Assembly: GCA_018365455.1 (NCBI GenBank)
Contig: JAGZJZ010000022.1
Location: 49,523-113,522 of the forward strand
Direction of reading: 5' to 3'
Source: Clostridiales bacterium
Lineage (GTDB): Bacteria; Bacillota; Clostridia; Lachnospirales; Lachnospiraceae
Length of the DNA stretch: 64,000 nt
The notes below the pieces were generated by a model that did not search any database, had not been told where the DNA came from, and worked only from the letters and a program-made list of their open reading frames with translations. The translations under genes and the position numbers were made by a program. Of the stretch, positions 16,723 to 24,818 are shown one piece after another. How positions within the stretch are numbered: position 1 is the stretch's first letter; each line of letters starts with the position of its first letter.

Positions 16723-17733
16723 CTAGCAATGTTCTATTACCACACCGTGTGCAACTCCCGGCACACTCTGTCCTTCATTAAAACTGGTAGGGGAAAGTAA
16801 CGCTCCGGTAGGTACAAAAAGTACTCTTTTCCAGGCTCCCTTTTCTACACTTGGCAGAATTTTTGCTGCCAAAGTGACCGCTGAACATCCACATCCGCTG
16901 CCCCCGGCATGGGTATCCTGTTTGTCCCTGTCGTAGATTTCAATCCCACAGTCCATATGCACTTTGCTGATATCAAACCCTTTTTCTTTTAACAAATCAA
17001 TCAGGATCGTCTGTCCCACATATCCAAGATCCCCTGTTATGATTTTGTCATAATCCTCCGGCTGACGGTTAAAATCCATCAGGTTCTGGTAAATCGTATC
17101 ACAGGCTGCGGGTGCCATACATGCTCCCATATTCAATGAATCTTTTACCCCGTAATCTACAATCTTACCAGGGGTTACGCCTGTAATTCTGGCATGCCCT
17201 CCCTTTTTAGCCAATATAAATGCACCGCTTCCGGTTACGGTCCAGGTGGCTGCCAGGGGGCGCTGATTACCATATTCCAGTGGAAAGCGGAACTGCTTCT
17301 CCGCACTACCAAAATGGCTGGATGTAACCGCCATTACATAATCGGCATAATCGGCACTGATTGTCATTGCTCCAAGGGTCAGTGCTTCCCCGCAGGTGGA
17401 ACAGGCTCCATACAATCCAAACATTGGGATATTAAAATTCATAACACCAAAGGAGGATGCAATCAACTGCCCCAAAAGGTCACCGCAAAAAACATACCGC
17501 ATCTGTGCAGGAAGCAGTTTAGCCTTTCCAAGAGCCAGCTGGCAGGCTTCTCTTTGCAGTGTACTCTCCGCTTCTTCCCAGGTGTTTTCACCAAAGTTTG
17601 CATCTTCTCCAATTAGATCAAATAATTTTCCAAGAGGACCTTCTCCCTCTTTTTTTCCTACAATTGACGCTGCGCTTATGATATGGGCAGATCTGTCAAA
17701 CTGAATGCTTTGCTGTCCTGCTGACTGAGTCAT
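16723..17733 (-). CDS. spoVAD: Stage V sporulation protein AD
   Basis: A 336-residue thiolase-fold protein matching SpoVAD, the soluble dipicolinic-acid-binding component of the SpoVA channel in the spore inner membrane. Visible family blocks include FGLYGACSTCGEALTLGAM, HFGSAEKQFRFPLEYGNQRP and the C-terminal DTHAGGSGCGCSA. The start overlaps the spoVAC stop by four bases (ATGA), suggesting coupled translation. Confidence 0.95.
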   Translation of the reverse strand: MTQSAGQQSIQFDRSAHIISAASIVGKKEGEGPLGKLFDLIGEDANFGENTWEEAESTLQREACQLALGKAKLLPAQMRYVFCGDLLGQLIASSFGVMNFNIPMFGLYGACSTCGEALTLGAMTISADYADYVMAVTSSHFGSAEKQFRFPLEYGNQRPLAATWTVTGSGAFILAKKGGHARITGVTPGKIVDYGVKDSLNMGACMAPAACDTIYQNLMDFNRQPEDYDKIITGDLGYVGQTILIDLLKEKGFDISKVHMDCGIEIYDRDKQDTHAGGSGCGCSAVTLAAKILPSVEKGAWKRVLFVPTGALLSPTSFNEGQSVPGVAHGVVIEHC

Positions 17734-18200
17734 CCTACCACCCCCGTTATTCTTAGAATATAATAAATAAGTCCCAATGCCCAGCTGGTAAATACCCCGT
17801 ATAAAATTACGGGACCGGCAATGGTAAAGATTTTACAGCCGATACCGAAAACCTGACCTTCTTTTTGGTATTCAATTGCCGGTGCTGCTACTGAATTTGC
17901 AAATCCGGTAATGGGAACTAACGTTCCGGCGCCTCCGAATTTGGCTATTTTCGGATAAATATTAAATCCCGTCAGAATAACGCTGATCAAAACCAGAAGC
18001 ATAGAACACCAGCTGCCTGACGTTTCTTTATCCAATCCCATATTAGCAGCGTAGTTCAGTATAAACTGTCCGATAACACAGATGATACCTCCTACCAAAA
18101 ATGCTTTCGCCATATTCGCCCAGAGATTATGGGTGGGTGTTACTTTCTTGACGTAATCATTATACTGTTGATCTTTTCTCTCTTTTAAAACATCCGCCAT
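17730..18200 (-). CDS. spoVAC: Stage V sporulation protein AC
   Basis: A 156-residue membrane protein matching SpoVAC, a mechanosensitive-channel-like component of the dipicolinate channel. It has the characteristic VKKVTPTHNLWANMAKAFLV start, GGAGTLVPITGFANSVAAPA and QVFGIGCKIFTIAGPVILYG. The frame is open from 18260, but the ATG at 18200 has GAAAGGAAG upstream and gives the usual length. Confidence 0.95.
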   Translation of the reverse strand: MADVLKERKDQQYNDYVKKVTPTHNLWANMAKAFLVGGIICVIGQFILNYAANMGLDKETSGSWCSMLLVLISVILTGFNIYPKIAKFGGAGTLVPITGFANSVAAPAIEYQKEGQVFGIGCKIFTIAGPVILYGVFTSWALGLIYYILRITGVVG

Positions 18201-18275
18201 TTTAATACTTCCTTTCATCATACTGCACAAAATATTGTTATTACGCAGCAGTTCAGACAATTTTGAACTGTTCGT

Positions 18276-18689
18276 TTACCACCTCATGTAGAATTGCAGA
18301 AGACTGGTCAGAGTTTTGCCCAGTGCGATTGTAATCATAATGAAGCTTACTCCCTTTACCAGACCAATACGCCTGAAAAATATAGGAAATATATTAACTA
18401 CCTCTGCAAGAGCTAAAATCCAACCTCCTACGAACATTCCGGAACATATACCAATGATGGCAAGTCCAAAACCGCCAAGTGGAATGCTCACATTATAAAC
18501 AGTCAGCAGATTGCCAAATAATCCGCCAAATAAAATGCAGGTTTCAAAGATACGGATATGTTTGCCCGTATGGGTTACCCCTATCAGTCTGTTTATAATT
18601 CCAAGTCCTGCAATCAGTGCAATGACACCTCCTGCTATGACAAATCCGGAGCTAAAAGCTATGAGGGATAATATTAAATGTATAAACAT
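18276..18689 (-). CDS. spoVAB: Stage V sporulation protein AB
   Basis: A 137-residue protein with four hydrophobic helices, matching SpoVAB (SGFVIAGGVIALIAGLGIIN, then FGGLFGNLL and GMFVGGWILALAEVVNIFPI). It belongs to the SpoVA dipicolinate transport complex. AGGAGG precedes the start, and it lies between spoVAA and spoVAC with short gaps (56 and 75 bases). Confidence 0.93.
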   Translation of the reverse strand: MFIHLILSLIAFSSGFVIAGGVIALIAGLGIINRLIGVTHTGKHIRIFETCILFGGLFGNLLTVYNVSIPLGGFGLAIIGICSGMFVGGWILALAEVVNIFPIFFRRIGLVKGVSFIMITIALGKTLTSLLQFYMRW

Positions 18690-18745
18690 ACTTTACCTCC
18701 TGGAATTAGAAAGCATGCCTGCGTTACTGCCTCACATGCATCTTC

Positions 18746-19381
18746 CTATTGTTTCATTTTCTTTTCATTTTTCGGTTCACGGTTGCTGGATTCAATCAGT
18801 GCCTTATTAATATCGTCCTCATAGGTACGCATCTGCACTTCCATCGGTGTTGGATCAGCAGTAAGTTTTTTACCGGCAAAGTGGTTGAAGAATATAATGA
18901 TTCCAAGCCCAAGTCCGATGGAATATGAGATTTCCAGTATGGTAAACCCATCCGATACGGTTCCGGTAAACTGTTCGTAAAGCTGTGCAAATAATTTGGT
19001 GATACTGACATCATTATTAAATGTCATAATGGAAAAACCTGCACCGAAAAAAGACATGAAACATACAAATATAGTCTTCAGCCAGCTGAATGCCTGACTG
19101 GGCTGTTTGGCTTTTTCATAGGTAATGATAAAATCTGACTCCCCAATATTGTTTACCTCAAGGCTGGGATAAACCGCATGGATCTGGGTTATAATTTCCA
19201 TTACAGACATGACATGGCGCCCTGGCTTATTGCCGGTAGGATTATCCAGTTTCAAGGTTTTTATTTTATTTTCAATAGCCTTGTTACTGCATTCTAACTG
19301 GGCGATATCCTTTAAAAATACACAATCATCATGCACCTGGACATTTTGATCGATCTTTAAATAAAGCGTATCATTTGTCAT
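18746..19381 (-). CDS. spoVAA: Stage V sporulation protein AA
   Basis: A 211-residue protein matching SpoVAA: a soluble N-terminal part of about 110 residues (DTLYLKIDQNVQVHDDCVFL, then IGESDFIITYEK) followed by two membrane helices. It is a component of the SpoVA complex. The start codon overlaps the stop of a 52-residue upstream ORF as ATGA, with GAGGAAATG as ribosome binding site inside that ORF, so the two are likely translationally coupled. Confidence 0.92.
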   Translation of the reverse strand: MTNDTLYLKIDQNVQVHDDCVFLKDIAQLECSNKAIENKIKTLKLDNPTGNKPGRHVMSVMEIITQIHAVYPSLEVNNIGESDFIITYEKAKQPSQAFSWLKTIFVCFMSFFGAGFSIMTFNNDVSITKLFAQLYEQFTGTVSDGFTILEISYSIGLGLGIIIFFNHFAGKKLTADPTPMEVQMRTYEDDINKALIESSNREPKNEKKMKQ

Positions 19382-19536
19382 ATCATTTCCTCATTCTCTT
19401 TCATCTGAAATGTATTGACAAGGGTTCCTTTCATCTGGCCATCATGATTATTCAGATAGGTCATATAATAAAAGATTCCTACAATTGCTGCCACGATCAT
19501 GAAAAGCGCAAATCCCTTCGCAATCTTTTTATACAT
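19378..19536 (-). CDS. Small single-span membrane protein between sigF and spoVAA
   Basis: A 52-residue ORF starting MYKKIAKGFALFMIVAAIVG and ending QMKENEEMI. It has a basic N-terminus, one membrane helix (about residues 8-26) and a polar C-terminus likely outside. AAGGAAGTG is well placed before the ATG at 19536, and the stop overlaps the spoVAA start by four bases. Position and coupling argue for a real gene with a sporulation role. I do not recognise its family. It is not part of the Bacillus subtilis spoIIA-spoVA arrangement as I know it. Confidence 0.7.
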   Translation of the reverse strand: MYKKIAKGFALFMIVAAIVGIFYYMTYLNNHDGQMKGTLVNTFQMKENEEMI

Positions 19537-19585
19537 TTTTATCACTTCCTTTTTCCATCATTTTTGTTTATTATTTGAATTTTGG

Positions 19586-19620
19586 CAAAAAATATACGGG
19601 GAATTATGATATCTTTCCCC
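19586..19620 (-). terminator. Possible attenuator at the end of sigF
   Basis: GGGGAA (19598-19603) pairs with TTCCCC (19615-19620) across the sigF stop codon, and on the minus strand the stem is followed by GTATATTTTTT. The short stem suggests partial termination, which could separate sigF transcription from the spoVA part. Confidence 0.45.
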
Positions 19621-20320
19621 GCATCTTTTTCAATATTTTCTTTTCAAGCCTGGAAACCTGCACCTGGGTCATTCCCATGGCCGCCGCAACCTGTACCTGA
19701 GTCTTGTCTCCAAAGTAACGGAGATAGATCAGCGAACGCTCCTGAGCGTCCAAGGAATCCAGCAGTTCTTCCAGCACAATATGATTAAGCAGCTCCTCGT
19801 TTTTATTCTCCTTTTCCTCTAATTTATCCATCAGCAATATGGCGCTGCCATCTCCCTGATAAATTGTTTTATGCAATGATTCCACTTCGGCAGATGATTC
19901 CATCGCCAGAACAATATCTTCTTTTGCCGCGCCGATCTCGGCTGAGATTTCTTCTAATGTGGGTTCTCTGCCCATCTTTTTTTCCAGGGCTTCCCTGGTT
20001 GCATAAGCCTTATATGCAGTTTCTTTTAAGGAACGGCTCACTTTAATCATACCGTCATCCCGTAAAAATCTTTTTATTTCACCTGTAATCATGGGTACCG
20101 CATAAGTGGAGAACTTTACATCAAACGACATGTCAAATTTATCAATCGCCTTAATCAGTCCAATGCTTCCTATCTGGATCAAATCCTCCATCTCATAGCC
20201 ACGGCCCTGGAACCGCCTGACAATGGTATAAACCAGCCCCATATTTTCCTCTACCAGTCTTTCTCGTGCATCTTTATCCCCTTGGTGTGCCTGTTCAATT
20301 AACGCAAGGGTATGCTCCAT
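19604..20320 (-). CDS. sigF: RNA polymerase sporulation sigma factor SigF
   Basis: A 238-residue sigma factor matching forespore-specific SigF. Region 2 includes LIQIGSIGLIKAIDKFDMSF and FSTYAVPMITGEIKRFLRDD; region 4 ends with YLRYFGDKTQVQVAAAMGMT-QVQVSRLEKKIL. SigF switches on early forespore transcription after septation and is held inactive by SpoIIAB. It is third in the spoIIAA-spoIIAB-sigF operon. Confidence 0.96.
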   Translation of the reverse strand: MEHTLALIEQAHQGDKDARERLVEENMGLVYTIVRRFQGRGYEMEDLIQIGSIGLIKAIDKFDMSFDVKFSTYAVPMITGEIKRFLRDDGMIKVSRSLKETAYKAYATREALEKKMGREPTLEEISAEIGAAKEDIVLAMESSAEVESLHKTIYQGDGSAILLMDKLEEKENKNEELLNHIVLEELLDSLDAQERSLIYLRYFGDKTQVQVAAAMGMTQVQVSRLEKKILKKMRGKIS

Positions 20321-20340
20321 TTGACCATCCTTTCCCGATA

Positions 20341-20787
20341 TCAGATTTCATATTCACTTCTGGGTCTGCCTATTTTCTTTTTCATGATTACCCTGGTTCC
20401 TTCGCCCACTGTAGATTCCACTTTTACCTCATCCATAAATGCCTCCATAAAAGCAAATCCCATACCGGAACGCTCAGAATCCGGCTTGGTGGTAAACAGT
20501 GGTTCCATTGCTTTTTTTACATCTTCAATTCCTCTTCCATGATCAATTACATGAATAATAAAATCATTTCCGTCAATAAAACATTCGATCAGAATCTTAC
20601 AGATCTTCCCTTCATATCCATGAAGAATTGAATTTGTAACCGCTTCGGAGATCGCCGTCTTCACATCTGCCACTTCCTCCAGCGTGGGATTCAGCTGTGT
20701 TACAAATGCTGCTACCGCCACCCTTGCAAATCCCTCATTGCAGGATCTGCTGTCAAATTCCAGTTTCATTTCGTTCGCATAGCTCAT
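20341..20787 (-). CDS. spoIIAB: Anti-sigma F factor / serine kinase SpoIIAB
   Basis: A 148-residue GHKL-type kinase. The N-box is AISEAVTNSILHGYEG, the G1 box is VIDHGRGIEDV and the G2 region is ERSGMGFAFMEAFMD. SpoIIAB binds SigF or phosphorylates SpoIIAA. Length and order match the family. It starts 14 bases after spoIIAA. Confidence 0.96.
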   Translation of the reverse strand: MSYANEMKLEFDSRSCNEGFARVAVAAFVTQLNPTLEEVADVKTAISEAVTNSILHGYEGKICKILIECFIDGNDFIIHVIDHGRGIEDVKKAMEPLFTTKPDSERSGMGFAFMEAFMDEVKVESTVGEGTRVIMKKKIGRPRSEYEI

Positions 20788-20801
20788 ATTGGCTCCCCCC
20801 T

Positions 20802-21239
20802 TTAATTAAGCGTTGATTGCTGCGGCAATCCTTCATATATTTCTATCATTTTATAGATTCCGGACAAGGTTAAAATTCTTCTCACCCGCTCATTGACACG
20901 GACAGCGATTACGGTTCCGCCCATAAACCGCATATCCTTATAACGTCCCATGATCATGCCGATTCCGGAACTGTCCATAAAATTTGTTTTTCCAAAATCA
21001 AATACGATACTTCTTATATTCTTTCCCTGTACGATTTTATCCGCCCCTGTCCTGATCTTTTCCGCACTGTGGTGGTCTAACTCCATTGGAACCACGATTG
21101 TAAGATTCGTCCCCTTTACTTTAAAGCAATCATCCATTAGCCTAAATCCCCCTTTGCTCCCCATTAATTCCGCTTCTAATTCCGCCTCTAAAGCCATTTC
21201 TAATTCCTGTGTGTATAAATTTGATTCTTCCGGGTTCAT
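20802..21239 (-). CDS. spoIIAA: Anti-sigma F factor antagonist SpoIIAA
   Basis: A STAS-domain protein with the phosphorylatable serine in FMDSSGIGMIMG; dephosphorylated SpoIIAA frees SigF from SpoIIAB. The frame opens at 21239 (145 residues, GGAG eight bases upstream), which adds a 34-residue acidic N-terminus containing LEAELEAEL. A second ATG at 21137 has AAAGGGGG ten bases upstream and gives MDDCFKVKGTN, close to the usual SpoIIAA length of about 115. I keep the long form but consider the 21137 start at least as likely. Confidence 0.9.
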   Translation of the reverse strand: MNPEESNLYTQELEMALEAELEAELMGSKGGFRLMDDCFKVKGTNLTIVVPMELDHHSAEKIRTGADKIVQGKNIRSIVFDFGKTNFMDSSGIGMIMGRYKDMRFMGGTVIAVRVNERVRRILTLSGIYKMIEIYEGLPQQSTLN

Positions 21240-21321
21240 ATCTATTTCTCCATTCTTATTAAGAGCACCATCGAACTTCCTGTAATGCTCCGGTACATTT
21301 TGCTAATCTGATTCTAAAACA

Positions 21322-21355
21322 GAAAAGGGACGTATACATATGCTGTACACGTCCC
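21322..21355 (-). terminator. Intrinsic terminator of the TPR protein gene
   Basis: GGGACGTATAC (21327-21337) pairs with GTACACGTCCC (21345-21355), with one wobble, and is followed on the minus strand by TTTTCTGTTTT. It insulates the spoIIA operon from the folC-TPR unit. Confidence 0.85.
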
Positions 21356-21394
21356 CAATCTGGAGGTTTCTCATTTTGTATGGTAAGGTCAGGT

Positions 21395-23143
21395 CTACTG
21401 GACAACGCCGCCATTTCCGCCTTCCTGTCCGCCTGCTACCCCATTGCCGTCGCCTGCGGGCGTCGTTCCATCCCCGCCTGCAGTTCCGTTGCCACCGTTT
21501 GCGGTGCCGCCGCCTGTGGTATTGGCATCACCGCCGGTTGTGTTGGCGTCTCCGCCTGTGGTATTGGCATCACCACCGGTTGTGTTGGCGTCTCCGCCTG
21601 TGGTATTGGCATTGCCGCCGGTTGTGTTGGCATCTCCGCCTGTGGTGTTGCCATTTGTACCGCCTGCCGCGTTTCCGGTAGTATCTCCGGTATTAGCACC
21701 TGGGGCGTTTCCGGTGGTTCCACCGGTATTTCCTTCTGTACTATTGTTTCCTTTATTGGAAATATAGCCATTAATATTATTTGCTGCTGATTCTGCAGGG
21801 AATTTTTCTAACAGCTGTTTGAATATTTTATCCGCATTGGTTGTATCCTGAGTGTTATAATAGGCAAACGCCAGATAATACATCGCATTCCATGATTCAG
21901 GATCAGTCTGGCTTGCCAGAGTTAACTGCTCAATGGCTGTCTTATAATCACCTGCTGCGTAGGCTGTAGATCCCTTGTTGTATTGTTCTGCAAATAAAGC
22001 GTCTTTAACACCTGCCATAATCTGCTCATATAATTCCTTTGCTGAACCATCCAAACTCTTTGCATCTACGGTGCTAAGCGCTGTAGCCGCCCCAGTCTGG
22101 TCACCTTTAATCAGCAGATTTGCTGATTTCAGCAAATCTTCATATCCGGCAGCTTTTGCCTTTGCTTCGTCCATGGTCTTATTTGCTGCGTCAACCTTTG
22201 CCTGGTAGCCATCGATTTCTTCCTGAAGCTTCACATTACTGGCATTTTCAGATGCCAGCTTTGTATTCGCCTCCGTAACCTGCTTTGTGGCTGTTTGATT
22301 CACGCTCTGCTTAATCGCCGGTACCGCTAAGAACCAGACAATTGCACCGCCCAGCAGAAGTCCCAGGAAAATGTTGATAAATGTTGCAATGGTGGAACTG
22401 TCTCGAAAAGGTGTGGGCTGTATGATGGTATCATTCCCACTTAAGTATGTCATGGGTCCTGTAAATTTCTTCTCCATGGCATCTTTGGCATAGCGTTTCC
22501 GCCTTTTCACATCCAGGCTTGTCCCAATACCGGTTGCATCCTCGATCTCATGGAGGTACCGCAGTGTGGTGGTATTGGTGGCATCAATGCGGATGGCTTT
22601 CCGTAAAAGCTTCCTGGCACGTTCATACTCCTGCTGCTTCAGATAAAGCAGTGCCAGAAGATGATACCCTTTGATCAGCTTTGGATTTTGTGTCAAAACC
22701 TTTTTCAGCTGAATCACAGCCATATCTTCGTTATCCTGCCTGCAATACTGCAATGCCTGATTGTATTTGCGGATGGTATGGTTGATCGTATCCAGTTTAT
22801 TTTTATTCGCCTGCAGCTTGGTTATGTAGCCGTCTGCCGCATTTTCCGGCACCTGCAGATTTTTACTGATTACCCATTCGCTCAGCGCTGAAACCACCTC
22901 GCCCATTTCATAGTAAACCAGTCCCAGAAGATTTCTGGCATCAATATTTTCTTTATTAAATTTTAAACTTCTTTTCAGGCAGGCAATCGCTCCAGATAAA
23001 TCCCGAACCGTCGCCTTTTCCAAACCTTCATTATAAAGGAGGTTGGAAATCCTTATGGTTCTTTTCTGTAAGCTGATATCAGCCCCACATCCGGTACAAT
23101 AATCTATGGCAGATAAGGGGGTGCCGCAATAAATACATCTCAT
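21395..23143 (-). CDS. Zinc-ribbon / TPR membrane protein with Gly-Asn-Thr repeat tail
   Basis: A 582-residue protein of unknown function. Order: an N-terminal zinc ribbon with two CxxC pairs (CIYC at 3-6, CTGC at 16-19); tetratricopeptide repeats to about residue 210; one membrane helix near 255-275 (NIFLGLLLGGAIVWFLAVPA); a coiled coil (about 290-345, rich in A, E, K, Q); two or three more TPRs (SWNAMYYLAFAYYNTQDTTN); and a tail of about 115 residues of low complexity dominated by ANTTGGD units. It follows folC and a 48-residue ORF on the same strand. Similar TPR scaffolds organise envelope or division complexes, but no role can be assigned. Confidence 0.7.
   Translation of the reverse strand: MRCIYCGTPLSAIDYCTGCGADISLQKRTIRISNLLYNEGLEKATVRDLSGAIACLKRSLKFNKENIDARNLLGLVYYEMGEVVSALSEWVISKNLQVPENAADGYITKLQANKNKLDTINHTIRKYNQALQYCRQDNEDMAVIQLKKVLTQNPKLIKGYHLLALLYLKQQEYERARKLLRKAIRIDATNTTTLRYLHEIEDATGIGTSLDVKRRKRYAKDAMEKKFTGPMTYLSGNDTIIQPTPFRDSSTIATFINIFLGLLLGGAIVWFLAVPAIKQSVNQTATKQVTEANTKLASENASNVKLQEEIDGYQAKVDAANKTMDEAKAKAAGYEDLLKSANLLIKGDQTGAATALSTVDAKSLDGSAKELYEQIMAGVKDALFAEQYNKGSTAYAAGDYKTAIEQLTLASQTDPESWNAMYYLAFAYYNTQDTTNADKIFKQLLEKFPAESAANNINGYISNKGNNSTEGNTGGTTGNAPGANTGDTTGNAAGGTNGNTTGGDANTTGGNANTTGGDANTTGGDANTTGGDANTTGGDANTTGGGTANGGNGTAGGDGTTPAGDGNGVAGGQEGGNGGVVQ
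21509..21649 (-). repeat. 21-bp coding minisatellite (ANTTGGD units)
   Basis: About six and a half tandem 21-bp units encode ANTTGGD/ANTTGGN in the tail of the TPR protein. Neighbouring units alternate between two codon versions (ggcatcaccaccggt and ggcgtctccgcctgt types), so the DNA repeat is effectively a 42-bp higher-order unit. Unit number should vary by slippage without changing frame. Confidence 0.85.
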
Positions 23144-23153
23144 ATGATTCCCC

Positions 23154-23300
23154 TTATTTTCTCTTTTTCTTTTCTTCCTGAAGCAATTCTTTCAGGATAT
23201 CGGTAATATCGGTAAAGTCTCTGTTGTAAATGGCGTCTTCTGCTTCATTTACATCCAGGCTCGGATGAAATTTCTTCAACTCTTCTTCGTAATCAATCAT
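23154..23300 (-). CDS. Small acidic protein between folC and the TPR gene
   Basis: A 48-residue ORF starting MIDYEEELKKFHPSLDVNEA and ending LLQEEKKKRK. The ATG overlaps the folC stop by four bases (ATGA), and the stop is ten bases before the TPR gene start. The product is soluble, helical and strongly charged. The tight coupling argues that it is translated. I do not recognise the family. Confidence 0.6.
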   Translation of the reverse strand: MIDYEEELKKFHPSLDVNEAEDAIYNRDFTDITDILKELLQEEKKKRK

Positions 23301-24592
23301 TCGTAATTCTCCTCAATTATTCCTTTAATCTCGCCGACCAGATACAATGAACCTACGCAGAATAATAACCCATCCTGCCTCTTTTCCAGTGCCTGCGCGA
23401 ATGCTTCCCTGATATCCGGAACTTCTGTGACTGCCGCCTTTGTATACCTCTTAAAGATATCCTTAAGCCGTGATGCAGGCACAATCCTGTCTCCCTGTAT
23501 TTCAGTCACAATTACTTCATCCAATTTCGCTGATTTACAGACAGACTCTATCATGGATTCGTAGTTCTTCTCCACTACTGCCGAGAACAGCAATACGACT
23601 CTTCGTCCGCTGTCTACTCTTCCCAGGGTCTTCACGAACTCTTCCACTCCTGCGGCATTATGGGCACCATCCAGAATTACTCCCGGCATAACCGTCTCCA
23701 TTCTTCCCGCCCAGGTTGTAAGTGCAATGCCGTCCACAATGGCTGAAAGGCAGATTTCCTGCTTCTTATCAATCACTTTTATCGCCAGCATTGCCAGTGA
23801 ACTGTTCACCACCTGATAGGGTGCAATATAAGGAACGGTAACCCTGACATTTTCATAATAACTACAATACAGAGAAAAATCAATGCTTTTATCCGTATTT
23901 ACTAAAATTTCATACATTTTTTCATAGAAAGGAAATGTCTGTGCATGCAGTTCTTTTGCCCTTTTTTCAATTACTTCTGCTGCCTCTGTATTCCTTGCAT
24001 CGTAGATGACCGGAACACCTTCTTTGATGATTCCTGCTTTTTCAAATGCAATCTTTGCAATCGTATCGCCCAGTATTTCCGTATGGTCCAGACTGATGGA
24101 TGTAATAATTACAGCCAATGGTTTTTCTACAATATTTGTAGCATCCAGACGGCCGCCAAGTCCCGTTTCCAAGACTACATACTCCACGCCGGCCTCCTTA
24201 AAAGCTACCATGGCAACGGCAAATAATATTTCAAAATAAGTAGGATGGAAGAAACCGTCCTTCTGCATTTCCTCTATGGCTGTCCAAACCTGCCGGTATG
24301 CACCTAAAAAGGCTTCATCCGATATGGGGACATTATTAATCTGAAACCGCTCATTTATTTTAACCAGATGAGGTGAGGTAAACAGACCTACCCGTTTATC
24401 AGCCTTGTCCAATATAGAGGAAAGGAAAGCACAAACAGATCCTTTTCCATTTGTACCGGCTACATGTATGATCTTCCTGCCACGCTCCGGTCTGCCAAGA
24501 CGCTCCATTAATTCAATCGTGTTTTCCAGCTTATTTTTCTTCGTAAATTTCGGAACACTCAATACGTATTCCACTGCTTCTGTATAGTTCAT
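23297..24592 (-). CDS. folC: Folylpolyglutamate synthase / dihydrofolate synthase
   Basis: A 431-residue Mur-ligase-family enzyme that adds glutamates to (dihydro)folate in the cytoplasm with ATP. The P-loop is IHVAGTNGKGSVCAFL near residue 40, followed by LFTSPHLVKINERFQIN, the LETGLGGRLDATNI block and SLDHTEILGDT. The frame is open to 24670, but the ATG at 24592 with GGAGTGACC upstream gives MNYTEAVEYV, the usual start. A promoter at 24627-24654 precedes it. Confidence 0.93.
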   Translation of the reverse strand: MNYTEAVEYVLSVPKFTKKNKLENTIELMERLGRPERGRKIIHVAGTNGKGSVCAFLSSILDKADKRVGLFTSPHLVKINERFQINNVPISDEAFLGAYRQVWTAIEEMQKDGFFHPTYFEILFAVAMVAFKEAGVEYVVLETGLGGRLDATNIVEKPLAVIITSISLDHTEILGDTIAKIAFEKAGIIKEGVPVIYDARNTEAAEVIEKRAKELHAQTFPFYEKMYEILVNTDKSIDFSLYCSYYENVRVTVPYIAPYQVVNSSLAMLAIKVIDKKQEICLSAIVDGIALTTWAGRMETVMPGVILDGAHNAAGVEEFVKTLGRVDSGRRVVLLFSAVVEKNYESMIESVCKSAKLDEVIVTEIQGDRIVPASRLKDIFKRYTKAAVTEVPDIREAFAQALEKRQDGLLFCVGSLYLVGEIKGIIEENYE

Positions 24593-24626
24593 TTCATGGT
24601 CACTCCGCTTTCGTTGTTCTTTTCCT

Positions 24627-24654
24627 ATTATAATATAGTCTATATAATATGCAA
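24627..24654 (-). promoter_or_regulatory. Promoter of the folC operon
   Basis: TTGCAT (24654-24649), a 16-base spacer and TATAAT (24632-24627) on the minus strand. Confidence 0.65.
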
Positions 24655-24713
24655 GTAATTTTTTTCGCAATATCCGTCATCAATCGTTATTGAGCATACT
24701 TTTACAGAAAGAT

Positions 24714-24750
24714 GGCACCGCCCAGCTGTTATGAGAGCTGATGCGGCGCC
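24714..24750 (-). terminator. Probable terminator of the surface-protein operon
   Basis: GGCACCGC (24714-24721) pairs with GCGGCGCC (24743-24750), with one wobble, and AGCT/AGCT pair inside. On the minus strand the stem is followed by a weak T-rich stretch. It lies about 70 bases after the last gene. Confidence 0.55.
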
Positions 24751-24818
24751 CCTTGTAAATAGTATAAAATCCTTTCATATAACGGAAAGAGCAACCTCTG
24801 CCTGTCTCTCTGCCACAT

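Noticed and set aside
21135..21290. Possible SigH promoter before spoIIAA (ACAGGAATTA with GCGGAAT; ACAGGAAGTT with TAAGAAT)
   Set aside because: Spacers are 15 bases, against the 11-12 expected for SigH, and one pair lies inside the possible coding region.
21380..21790. Long plus-strand ORFs opposite the TPR protein tail
   Set aside because: They are by-products of the 21-bp repeat read on the other strand; no ribosome binding site and only low-complexity residues.
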